DNA of 6,043 nt from Ruminococcus callidus (lineage in GTDB: Bacteria > Bacillota > Clostridia > Oscillospirales > Ruminococcaceae), in NCBI RefSeq assembly GCF_020709055.1, contig NZ_JAJFCK010000074.1, forward strand, positions 1-6,043, in the 5' to 3' direction. Position numbers and translations under genes: made by a program. This document shows positions 1 through 5,992 of this stretch, piece after piece. How positions within the stretch are numbered: the first letter of the stretch is position 1; each line of letters begins with the position of its first letter. A model generated the notes under the pieces. The model ran no database searches, had not been told where the DNA came from, and saw nothing but the letters and a program-made list of their open reading frames with translations.

Positions 1-63
1 ACGCAGTATGCAACAAAATTTGCCGAAAAGACGTAGATAGACGCCTATGAACACGAGTTCTTA
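1..63 (-). repeat. Partial MITE-like element, copy 1 (cut by window edge)
   Basis: This stretch matches positions 165-227 at 60 of 63 bases (differences at 7, 13 and 58) and matches the inverted copy at 5990-6043 with one difference over the shared 54 bases. It is the end of an element whose rest lies left of the window. Its terminal TTA at 61-63 is also the first three bases of the complete element at 61-227, so the two copies stand head to tail and share one TTA. No open reading frame with a credible ribosome binding site lies in it. Repetition is seen directly; calling it a mobile element is an inference from the structure of the neighbouring full copy. Confidence 0.85.
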
Positions 64-227
64 GAGCCTGTCTTCACAAGAAATATATGTGGATTTTCGA
101 GCATAATTTTGTTGCAGGCAAGGCAAAAATACGCAGGCGGGCTGTCGCCCGGCAAGTATTTTTCACGCAGGATGCAGCAAAATTTGCCGAAAAGACGTAG
201 ATAGACGCCTATGAACACGAGCTCTTA
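61..227 (-). mobile_element. Complete 167-bp palindromic MITE-like element, copy 2
   Basis: The element starts TTAGAGCCTGTCTTCACA and ends, read on the other strand, TAAGAGCTCGTGTTCATA. These termini agree at about 13 of 18 positions, so they are imperfect terminal inverted repeats. Pairing continues inward: 105-115 with 174-184 (one mismatch), 125-132 with 156-163 (perfect, 8 bp) and 138-142 with 147-151 (perfect, 5 bp, 4-base loop). The whole element can fold into one long imperfect hairpin. It encodes no protein. Small size, near-palindromy, terminal repeats and TTA/TAA at both ends fit a non-autonomous MITE moved in trans by a transposase. The TTA target and GAGCC-type end resemble IS5-group elements, but that assignment is tentative. 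It lies 21 bp past the end of the minus-strand operon. Confidence 0.75.
125..163. terminator. Possible bidirectional intrinsic terminator in the element core
   Basis: AAAAATAC (125-132) pairs perfectly with GTATTTTT (156-163). Inside lies a GC-rich stem, CGGGC (138-142) with GCCCG (147-151), around the loop TGTC. Read on either strand this is a GC hairpin followed within a few bases by a run of five T, the form of a Rho-independent terminator working in both directions. It lies downstream of the minus-strand operon and would stop any transcript passing the weaker hairpin at 234-250. The structure is seen in the sequence; termination activity is inferred. The few bases between stem and T-run (GCAA or CCTGC) weaken the match to a textbook terminator. 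Confidence 0.55.
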
Positions 228-233
228 TACTAA

Positions 234-250
234 AAGCACGGATTGTGCTT
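234..250 (-). terminator. Weak terminator-like hairpin at end of minus-strand operon
   Basis: On the minus strand AAGCAC pairs with GTGCTT around a 5-base loop, and the stem overlaps the TAA stop of the zinc-ribbon gene (251-249). Only a short T-run (CTTTTAG) follows, so it is a poor intrinsic terminator by itself. It may act as a 3' end protector or together with the hairpin in the adjacent repeat element. Confidence 0.4.
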
Positions 251-1634
251 AATAGCCTCCGCCATATGCATAGTTGGAGATGATATCCGACAGATACCAT
301 TCCTTTCCGTTATAGGAATAGGTCAAATATGCCTCTCCCGTGGATTCCTCCGGATCGCTGGTCAGAACATCCACCCATTTTCTCGTGCTGCTCTGGTACT
401 GCGAGTCATAATAGCAATTGTCATAGGTATAGTCATAGGCGATACCGCAGCTATAAGTGAAATCGCCGGCAAATACCGTTTGTTCGGAGATATCCCGATA
501 GGAGGTCACCTTCACATTGTGCATGCCAGTTTCCTCTTTCTCATAGAAGGAGTCGTAGAAATAATCCTCATAGGCATCCGACATAGTGTTGTCCTCCAGC
601 GTTGCCCCCTGACAAGCTGCGGTGATCATCTGATCCAGATCGGATTTCGCCGTCTCGAAAATGGTGTCAACGACAGAATCCAGAATCGGCATGTCAGAAC
701 TGTAAATGTCCACTGCCTCGGAACCCGTCGTCGTATATTCCTCGGTCAGCTCCGAAGATGCCGACACCTCGTGTACCCCGGAGAAGATGGCGTCAATGCT
801 GTAGTACTGGTAGTTGTTCTCCTCATCGGCATCCGTCTTGTAGCTGTCAATGGGAATACCGTCCACCGTGACTTTGGCGTAGCCCGGCGCACTCACCGTA
901 AAGCTGCCCAGCATGCTGGAGGCAGAGATCTGATACTCCGGAAAGAACAGGAACTTCTTTTTCGAAAGTTTCACCACTTCCACACTCATCTCATTGGAGG
1001 TGGAACGGTCGGTCACGTAGTCCACTGTATAGGTGCGCATCAGGCGTTCCGCATCATCCTTGCTGCCTTTGCTCTTCCTGGTGCCGGAAGATGCTCCGTC
1101 CTCGTGAATGCGGTAGGAACCGATTCCCGTATAGAGCTTTGCCTCTCTTTCCATCATGGCTTCGTAGGCATCATAGTTGACGAAGTCCGACTCCTTGACA
1201 TAGAGCTGGCTGTACGCCTTTTCCCAGTTGCCTTTTTTCAGCGCAGAAAAGTACTGGTCTACCACCCGCTTGGGGTTCGACAGATAATTCCCTACCGAAA
1301 TGCCCGTAATCAGAGCCGCCAGAACCACCAGCAGCAGAATCACCGCCAGCAGATGCTGTTTCAAAAATTGCAGCGCACGCATAGCAAAAGGCATCATTCG
1401 CTTGGGATTCGGAATAGAAACCGTTACCGTCTGCCCGGCACTGGCTGCCGGCTGTCCCTGCGGTGCGCCGGCAGGCTGTGCCGGATTGGGCGCAGGCGGT
1501 ACAGGCGGAGCAGCTCCAGCTGTCTGTGCCGGATTCGGTGCGGGCGGTACGGGCGGCTTTCTCAGATCCGCACCGCACTCCTCACAAAACATACAGTCAT
1601 CGGCGTTATTTGCGCCGCACTTCCAACAATTCAT
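249..1634 (-). CDS. Zinc-ribbon, single-pass membrane protein, TcaA/YvbJ-like
   Basis: A 461-residue protein with an N-terminal zinc ribbon (C3-x2-C6 and C17-x2-C20, the latter in FCEECG; C14 is an extra cysteine), a proline/alanine linker (about 27-68) holding the 11-residue unit PPVPPAPNPAQ twice, and one hydrophobic helix at about 95-116. About 345 extracellular residues follow. They begin with an NTF2-like stretch (about 120-235: NPKRVVDQYFSALKKGNWEKA), then a PEGA-like strand region (about 243-295, KVTVDG) and a second probable NTF2-like domain (about 318-452) ending in YGGGY. There is no signal peptide; the expected topology is ribbon inside, C-terminus outside. TcaA and YvbJ of Firmicutes share this plan and are envelope proteins; the role here is unknown. 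The ATG at 1634 is chosen because GGAG lies 7 bases upstream. A TTG at 1655 in frame would add seven residues but lacks a well-placed binding site. It is the second gene of an operon, 17 bp after its partner. Confidence 0.92.
   Translation of the reverse strand: MNCWKCGANNADDCMFCEECGADLRKPPVPPAPNPAQTAGAAPPVPPAPNPAQPAGAPQGQPAASAGQTVTVSIPNPKRMMPFAMRALQFLKQHLLAVILLLVVLAALITGISVGNYLSNPKRVVDQYFSALKKGNWEKAYSQLYVKESDFVNYDAYEAMMEREAKLYTGIGSYRIHEDGASSGTRKSKGSKDDAERLMRTYTVDYVTDRSTSNEMSVEVVKLSKKKFLFFPEYQISASSMLGSFTVSAPGYAKVTVDGIPIDSYKTDADEENNYQYYSIDAIFSGVHEVSASSELTEEYTTTGSEAVDIYSSDMPILDSVVDTIFETAKSDLDQMITAACQGATLEDNTMSDAYEDYFYDSFYEKEETGMHNVKVTSYRDISEQTVFAGDFTYSCGIAYDYTYDNCYYDSQYQSSTRKWVDVLTSDPEESTGEAYLTYSYNGKEWYLSDIISNYAYGGGY
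1476..1556 (-). repeat. Duplicated proline-rich linker unit (48-bp period)
   Basis: Within the zinc-ribbon gene, residues 27-37 and 43-53 are both PPVPPAPNPAQ, 16 residues (48 bp) apart, with nearly the same DNA. This is an in-frame tandem duplication in the cytoplasmic linker between zinc ribbon and membrane helix. Such repeats often vary in number between strains; that was not tested here. Confidence 0.8.
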
Positions 1635-1641
1635 CTTATTT

Positions 1642-1645
1642 CTCC
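1642..1645 (-). promoter_or_regulatory. Ribosome binding site deciding the zinc-ribbon gene start
   Basis: GGAG on the minus strand (within AGGATGGAG) ends 7 bases before the ATG at 1634-1632. It lies in the 17-bp gap after the TGA of the upstream gene and favours this ATG over the in-frame TTG at 1655. Confidence 0.7.
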
Positions 1646-1651
1646 ATCCTC

Positions 1652-3181
1652 TCAATAATATCCATAGTAATAGTCATTACTGGCGCTGTTGTCTTTCCCG
1701 TTTTCCCCAGTGTTCCCCGTTTCAAAGCGGCTTCCCGAACCTCCGGCGTTTCTCGCCGAGGGCGCAGTTCCCTCCGCATTGCCGTCAGCAGATTTGGCAG
1801 CGCCTGTCTTTGCCGTGCCCTTTGCATCAGTTTCCGAGGATTCCGGTGCCGTTCCCTTGGATTTTTCCGGCGCAGCAGATGCTTCTCCGGCATTGCTTTC
1901 AACAGGTTTTGCCGCATCCGACTTTGCCATGTCCTGCGTGTCTGCCTCCGATGACGGCGCATCCGCTTTCTCCTGTTCCGGTGCAGACTCCCTTACGGAT
2001 TCCGCTGGCATCTGCAACTCCGGCGCAGTTCCCTTGGATGTCTCCGCAGAAGCCTCCTCCGTTGCCGGTGTTACCGGTCTCGAGGTTTCTGCGCGCTCGG
2101 TTTCCGGCATGGCGTTTTCCTGCACTTTGTCCGGCTTTTCTCCGTCCTCCAAAGCTCGTGCCGATTCCTCCGGACGCTCCCACGCAAAGGTGGCGATGGG
2201 CTCCATTTCTCCGGTCTTCGCATTCTTCACAGCAAGCGTTCCCATGTCGCTGCCGTTCTCCGGCGGAATAATCATGGTTCTTGACGCAATATCCCTGTCC
2301 TCTCCGCAGGCATAGGCGGAGATGTTCATCATCGCATCGTTCTCGTCGTGATTCTCAAAGGCATGGCTGCGGTTTTCCCTGCTCGGCTCCACCTGGAACT
2401 GCCCCGGATTGCTGAACATTTGATTGTGCGCCTGCTGTGTCAACCCCGCTTTCTCAGAGTACTTCACCTCGTACTTGTTCTCGAAGCTGCTGACATGACC
2501 GATGTCTGTCTGGACATTCCCGTCAATGACCTGCCCCGTTCCGTTGGGACTGACGACCTGTCCGTTTTCGTCCTGCTGGGTAAATGCTGCGTTGGCACGC
2601 ACCTGTCCGCTGACGTTCTTAGTCATGGGCGCACGCTTGATACGCGCTGCCTCCGCCCGTTCCCGTGCCGCAGCTTCCTCCAGTTCCACCGCTTTCCGGT
2701 CGAATTCCGAGTAGTTGCTGACAAACTCCAGCGGTCTGCCGGATTCGATCACATACTGCTCCGGCATACCGCCGTCCATAAACACCTGCACACAGCCGCC
2801 AGTCAGATCCCGTCCGTACGGCATATTCGCCTCCCCGCCGGCAAGTTTGGCGTGCTGCCAATAACTGAAGCTTCCCTGCGGTGCTGCAAATCCGATTTGG
2901 ATCTCTGTTCCGATCGGAAGCACCGCTGTCTGATAATACTGCCGCTGATTCCACTCCGGGCGCACCGCCAAAGACATCTTAGCCTCCATGCGGTCTTTTG
3001 GCAGCTCCGTTGTCCAGTAAGGCCCGCCTTTGACCGGCGCTGTCGTCACACGAAAAAGCACAACAGGCTGTGTCGTTCTGGCAGTCTGATAATCCCCCAT
3101 GTCAAAGGTGGCGGCAACCGACACATCCAGCTTTTTTTGCGGCACGGTAAAATCCAGCCACGGAATATCCTGAATCCGCAC
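1652..3181 (-). CDS. Uncharacterised protein with low-complexity Ala/Glu/Lys C-terminal tail
   Basis: A 509-residue protein I do not recognise. Residues 1-160 look folded, rich in beta strands and aromatics, starting IQDIPWLDFTVPQKKL and including TAVLPIGTEIQIGFAAPQGS. Residues 161-184 are a short charged helix (KAVELEEAAARERAEAARIK) that could form a coiled coil. Residues 185-335 are polar, with many Asn and Gln. Residues 336-500 are low complexity in A, E, S, T, K and P, with three GTAP motifs (at about 384, 443 and 471) and an imperfect repeat of about 38 residues. The end is tyrosine-rich, NDYYYGYY. No signal peptide or membrane helix is visible, so a cytoplasmic place is expected. The GTG start is supported by AGGAGG 7 bases upstream. 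It is the first gene of the operon with the zinc-ribbon membrane protein, which suggests a shared process at the membrane. The function is unknown. Confidence 0.88.
   Translation of the reverse strand: MRIQDIPWLDFTVPQKKLDVSVAATFDMGDYQTARTTQPVVLFRVTTAPVKGGPYWTTELPKDRMEAKMSLAVRPEWNQRQYYQTAVLPIGTEIQIGFAAPQGSFSYWQHAKLAGGEANMPYGRDLTGGCVQVFMDGGMPEQYVIESGRPLEFVSNYSEFDRKAVELEEAAARERAEAARIKRAPMTKNVSGQVRANAAFTQQDENGQVVSPNGTGQVIDGNVQTDIGHVSSFENKYEVKYSEKAGLTQQAHNQMFSNPGQFQVEPSRENRSHAFENHDENDAMMNISAYACGEDRDIASRTMIIPPENGSDMGTLAVKNAKTGEMEPIATFAWERPEESARALEDGEKPDKVQENAMPETERAETSRPVTPATEEASAETSKGTAPELQMPAESVRESAPEQEKADAPSSEADTQDMAKSDAAKPVESNAGEASAAPEKSKGTAPESSETDAKGTAKTGAAKSADGNAEGTAPSARNAGGSGSRFETGNTGENGKDNSASNDYYYGYY
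1751..1954 (-). repeat. Imperfect 38-residue repeat in the low-complexity tail
   Basis: Residues from about 410 (SSEADTQDMAKSDAAKP) and from about 448 (SSETDAKGTAKTGAAKS) of the unrecognised protein align over about 30 residues at a period of 38 (114 bp). The DNA copies are diverged, so the duplication is old or the repeat is kept by amino-acid composition. The motif SKGTAPE also occurs further upstream at about residue 382. Confidence 0.6.
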
Positions 3182-3188
3182 GAAACAT

Positions 3189-3194
3189 CCTCCT
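3189..3194 (-). promoter_or_regulatory. Strong ribosome binding site before a GTG start
   Basis: A perfect AGGAGG on the minus strand sits 7 bases before the GTG at 3181-3179. It decides this non-ATG start. An ATG overlapping the end of the site is in another frame and is not used. Confidence 0.85.
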
Positions 3195-3342
3195 CTCGAA
3201 ACTCTGAAAAGTCACCCAAAATCAAATAAATTGCGACATTTTTCCATCATTTTTTTGCACAGCAACGCAGACAGAAAGCGTCCTGCCGCTTCATTTTTCC
3301 GGTGAAAAAGCGCAAAACCGACTCCAATTGTACGTTTTTTCC

Positions 3343-3371
3343 ATTATATCACAGAACCGATATCAAGTCAA
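3343..3371 (-). promoter_or_regulatory. Sigma-A promoter of the minus-strand operon
   Basis: On the minus strand TTGACT (3371-3366) is followed by a 17-base spacer and a perfect TATAAT (3348-3343), preceded by TGA, an extended -10. The start of transcription is expected near 3336. Nothing comparable lies closer to the GTG start, so the leader is probably about 155 nt. Confidence 0.8.
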
Positions 3372-3460
3372 GCACCACATTTTCCCGCAGCACATAAATA
3401 AAATCCAAAAACCGCCCAAAATCGCGTCAAATTTCAGTGCCAATCTCTTTCCGGATTCTC

Positions 3461-3489
3461 TTGACGTTATCGTGATTTCATGCTACAAT
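3461..3489 (+). promoter_or_regulatory. Sigma-A promoter of the dockerin gene
   Basis: TTGACG (3461-3466), a 17-base spacer and TACAAT (3484-3489), preceded by TGC, an extended -10. Transcription should start near 3496, giving a leader of about 36 nt. An imperfect dyad, TTATCgT (3467-3473) with AtGATAA (3488-3494), brackets the -10 and could be an operator, though it is short and may be chance. Confidence 0.8.
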
Positions 3490-3517
3490 GATAATGTGCA
3501 CAAATTCAGCATTCTGG

Positions 3518-3524
3518 AAAGGAG
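3518..3524 (+). promoter_or_regulatory. Ribosome binding site of the dockerin gene
   Basis: AAAGGAG ends 8 bases before the ATG at 3533. It fixes the start in front of a clear signal peptide. Confidence 0.85.
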
Positions 3525-3532
3525 CAAATTAG

Positions 3533-5992
3533 ATGAAAATCACAAAATTTCTAGCTACTGCCATGGCGATGCTCTGCGGACTGACGCTGTCGGCACAGCT
3601 TCCCGTCAGCGCAGAGGAATCCGAGCCAGCGCTGGTGGATTCCGGCATTGACTACACCGAATCCGTGGGGACGATCCGCACGCCGGGCGCAGGCTACACC
3701 TCCCCGCTGGCGTTCCGCTGCAAGCCGGGGGAGACAAAGGCGTACAACCCCACCGGCGATCTGGTCGTCATGTTCGTGGACATCGGCGGATTCTCCAGCG
3801 GTTCCAACGGCACAACCGATTCCGACGGCAACTACACCGAGGGCACGGACTACGATCTGGACGGTGTGTTTTTCTCCAGCATGCGCCAGACGCTGGAAAA
3901 CAGCCGCAGAAACGGCTGCATGGTTGGCATCCGCTTCCGCTACGATGCCAATGGCGTGCGCAATCCGGAGCCTGCCACCTTTGACCAGATGGTCAGGCAC
4001 ATCGAACAAATTCGGGCGGACGGCTTTCTGGAGGACTACAAGGACATCATCTGCTATGTGGAGAGCGGTTTTGTAGGCTGCTACGGCGAGCAGTGGGGCG
4101 GAAAATACTGCTCCATGGAGGACAAGGCAAAGCTGCTGGATCTAATGCTGGATGTCGTACCGGACAGCATCCCCGTCACCGTGCGTACCCCCAACATCTT
4201 CGCCAAGTGGGCTGGCATCGAGGAATCTGATCTGGGCGATTATGTTCTGGAAGCCGGCAGTCAGGCAGCCCGTGTCGGTCTTTATAATGATGGCTATATG
4301 GGCTCGGACTCCGACCTCGGCACGTTCCACGACCGGACACGTGACCTGAAATGGCTGCGGCAGCAGACGCTCACCTCTTACTACGGCGGCGAGTTCTCCG
4401 GCAATCTGGACTTTGCCAAGAAGTATGACACCTACCTGCCGGAAAACGCCGTGCCGGAGATGTACTACTCCCACCTGAGCTATATCAACTCCAACATCTA
4501 CAGCCTGTACAAGGACTACACCTTCGGCGAGGCATACGATGTGGAGGGCGTAGACAACAGCGCCTACTACGGACAGACCGTCTTTCAGTTCATTCGGGAT
4601 CACCTCGGCTACCGCTTCGTCCTGCGGGATTCCGATCTGAGCGGAACGGTTTCGCAGGACGGCGTGCTGCGCATTGCCACCAAAGTGGAAAACACCGGGT
4701 TTGCCAATCCCATCCCTGCACAAAAAGCCGAGATCATTCTGGAAAAGGACGGGAACTACCTCAAAACAGAAGTGGATGCGGACACCAGAACGTGGTACTC
4801 CTGCACCACAGTTTCGCCGGAGTTTAACCTGAAGCTGCCCGCTGCCATGGAGACCGGCGAGTGGAATGTATACCTCAAGCTCTCCGCCGGCGACAACGAG
4901 CTGGGACAGATGAGCTTCCGCTCCGTTCAGTTCGCCAACAGCGGCATTTGGAATGCCTCCCTCGGTGCAAACTATCTGGGCAGCTTCACCGTGACCGCAG
5001 ATGACAGCGATGTCAAGTCCGCAGACAACAGCTTCTACCAGACCAACGCTGCACAGGAAGTCTCCCATTCTGACGGCACAATGTACACAGCGAAAAATCT
5101 GGTCACCGTGGACGGCGCAGCCAGCAGCGACACCGAATATACCGATGAGATGGTCTGCACCAGGGACGAAAACGGCAACTATCTCTCCATCACCAACGAC
5201 GACCAGTACCTCTACATTTTCGCCGATCTGAAACAGGACGCACAGACACCGGTGTACAACCTCTCCTTTCAAAATGTCACCACCGGAAAGAGCTACTGGA
5301 TGTATTACCAGAACAACGGCTTTGTATACTTCAATGGCACTGGCGGTGTTCCGCTGGGATGTGTGCAGAAGCACAGCGGAAACACCATTGAGTTTCGCCT
5401 TCCGCTGGGGGATTTTCTGGGCATGAGCGCCGGCACAGAGCTTGCCGACATCGCCTACACGGTACAGGATCAGGCGAACTCCTGGAATAAGACCGGTTCC
5501 CTGAAAGCGGACAGCTACACCGTGACCGACAACTTCAACGTCTACTCCGCCAAGCAGACTGTGAATCTGGCGGAGGGCGACACGATGGAGCTGGCACCGC
5601 TGACCTCCGGCAGCGGCCTCTCCTACCAGTGGTATCACGACGGCGAGCAGATTGAAAACGCCACGGAGAAAAGCTACGCCATCACCGCCGATTCCAAGGA
5701 CACCTGCGGCATCTATTCCGTCACAGTCACCACGCCCTCAGGCATTGCCAAGACTGTGGAGGTCTGCGAAGTTGCCGATGTCATTTTGCAGCCAGTACAG
5801 CCGGTTTCCGGCGATATCAATCAGGATGGCACGGCAGATCTTGCCGATGTGATCCTGCTGCAAAAATATCTCCTCGCCCAGGCTTCGCTCACGCAGGAGC
5901 AGACACAGCTGGCAGATCTCCAGAGCGATGACACCGTAAACGGCTTCGATCTGGCGCTGCTCCGCACCTCCTGCCTATCTGCGGAATCGTAA
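3533..5992 (+). CDS. Secreted dockerin protein with DUF4874/DUF4832, CBM-like and Ig-like domains
   Basis: An 819-residue exported protein. Residues 1-27 are a signal peptide (lysines, hydrophobic core, VSA before the likely cut). Residues about 40-215 resemble DUF4874, with YVESGFVGCYGEQWGG at 175-190 matching the family's GFxGxxGEW-type motif. Residues about 216-470 resemble DUF4832, with VRTP and a YNDGYMGSDSDLGTF stretch typical of it. This pair is a TIM-barrel-like region thought to act on carbohydrates, with no proven reaction that I know of; E177 and E186 are candidate catalytic acids. Residues about 475-665 form a beta-rich domain (ITNDDQYLYIFADL) like CBM9 or DOMON modules. Residues 671-748 are Ig-like (YQWYHDGEQI). 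Residues 759-816 are a type I dockerin with two calcium loops, D761-N763-D765-D769-D772 and D795-Q797-D799-N803-D806. The protein should bind a scaffoldin cohesin outside the cell. It stands alone behind its own promoter, and its TAA stop lies inside the flanking repeat. Confidence 0.95.
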   Translation: MKITKFLATAMAMLCGLTLSAQLPVSAEESEPALVDSGIDYTESVGTIRTPGAGYTSPLAFRCKPGETKAYNPTGDLVVMFVDIGGFSSGSNGTTDSDGNYTEGTDYDLDGVFFSSMRQTLENSRRNGCMVGIRFRYDANGVRNPEPATFDQMVRHIEQIRADGFLEDYKDIICYVESGFVGCYGEQWGGKYCSMEDKAKLLDLMLDVVPDSIPVTVRTPNIFAKWAGIEESDLGDYVLEAGSQAARVGLYNDGYMGSDSDLGTFHDRTRDLKWLRQQTLTSYYGGEFSGNLDFAKKYDTYLPENAVPEMYYSHLSYINSNIYSLYKDYTFGEAYDVEGVDNSAYYGQTVFQFIRDHLGYRFVLRDSDLSGTVSQDGVLRIATKVENTGFANPIPAQKAEIILEKDGNYLKTEVDADTRTWYSCTTVSPEFNLKLPAAMETGEWNVYLKLSAGDNELGQMSFRSVQFANSGIWNASLGANYLGSFTVTADDSDVKSADNSFYQTNAAQEVSHSDGTMYTAKNLVTVDGAASSDTEYTDEMVCTRDENGNYLSITNDDQYLYIFADLKQDAQTPVYNLSFQNVTTGKSYWMYYQNNGFVYFNGTGGVPLGCVQKHSGNTIEFRLPLGDFLGMSAGTELADIAYTVQDQANSWNKTGSLKADSYTVTDNFNVYSAKQTVNLAEGDTMELAPLTSGSGLSYQWYHDGEQIENATEKSYAITADSKDTCGIYSVTVTTPSGIAKTVEVCEVADVILQPVQPVSGDINQDGTADLADVILLQKYLLAQASLTQEQTQLADLQSDDTVNGFDLALLRTSCLSAES
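5807..5980 (+). other. Type I dockerin module (within the secreted CDS)
   Basis: Two F-hand repeats. The first, GDINQDGTADLADVILLQKY, is canonical. The second, ADLQSDDTVNGFDLALLRTS, has Gln in place of the usual Asn at loop position 3 and Asp in place of Gly at position 6. Dockerins bind two calcium ions and dock to cohesins on scaffoldins. The presumed recognition residues at loop positions 10-11 differ between repeats (Leu-Ala against Gly-Phe), so the two faces are not equivalent. Confidence 0.9.

Larger units (their letters stand above)
3182..3532. other. Divergent intergenic region with two promoters and a ~155-nt leader
   Basis: These 351 bases separate the minus-strand operon from the dockerin gene. 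Both promoters lie in the right half. The minus-strand transcript would carry a leader of about 155 nt (about 3336-3182), while the plus-strand leader is only about 36 nt. In the long leader I see one small hairpin (3294-3299 with 3304-3309, loop CGGT), not followed by a T-run. I recognise no known riboswitch. The 89 bp between the two -35 boxes (3372-3460) show no clear operator. Confidence 0.7.

Noticed and set aside
1..227. CRISPR-like repeat
   Set aside because: Only two same-sense copies here, 54-63 bp long, with an internal palindromic segment instead of unique spacers, and the third copy is inverted 5.8 kb away.
1634..1655. TTG start of the zinc-ribbon gene overlapping the upstream TGA
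   Set aside because: A stop-start overlap is attractive, but GGAG is placed for the ATG at 1634 and the extra seven residues are not needed by the zinc ribbon.
243..1658. 471-codon plus-strand open frame covering the zinc-ribbon gene
   Set aside because: It is antisense to a gene with a zinc ribbon, membrane helix and well-placed ribosome binding site. Its product is His/Arg/Ile/Val-rich, without domain pattern or binding site, as expected of a frame shadow in GC-biased code.
1689..2315. 208-codon plus-strand frame rich in Ala/Val/Ser/Phe/Pro
   Set aside because: It is the antisense image of the low-complexity tail; composition comes from the sense repeat and no ribosome binding site precedes it.
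3424..3429. Second minus-strand -35 box (TTGACG)
   Set aside because: No acceptable -10 box lies 16-18 bases downstream on that strand.
3467..3494. Operator dyad over the dockerin promoter
   Set aside because: The arms are only about 7 bases with a mismatch and match no operator I know; mentioned with the promoter but not called as a site.
3328..3651. 107-codon plus-strand frame spanning the promoter and signal peptide
   Set aside because: It overlaps both promoters and the start of the dockerin gene in another frame, and has no ribosome binding site.
4142..5638. 498-codon minus-strand open frame inside the dockerin gene
   Set aside because: It is antisense to clearly identified domains and its product has no recognisable motif; codon bias of the real gene keeps this frame open.
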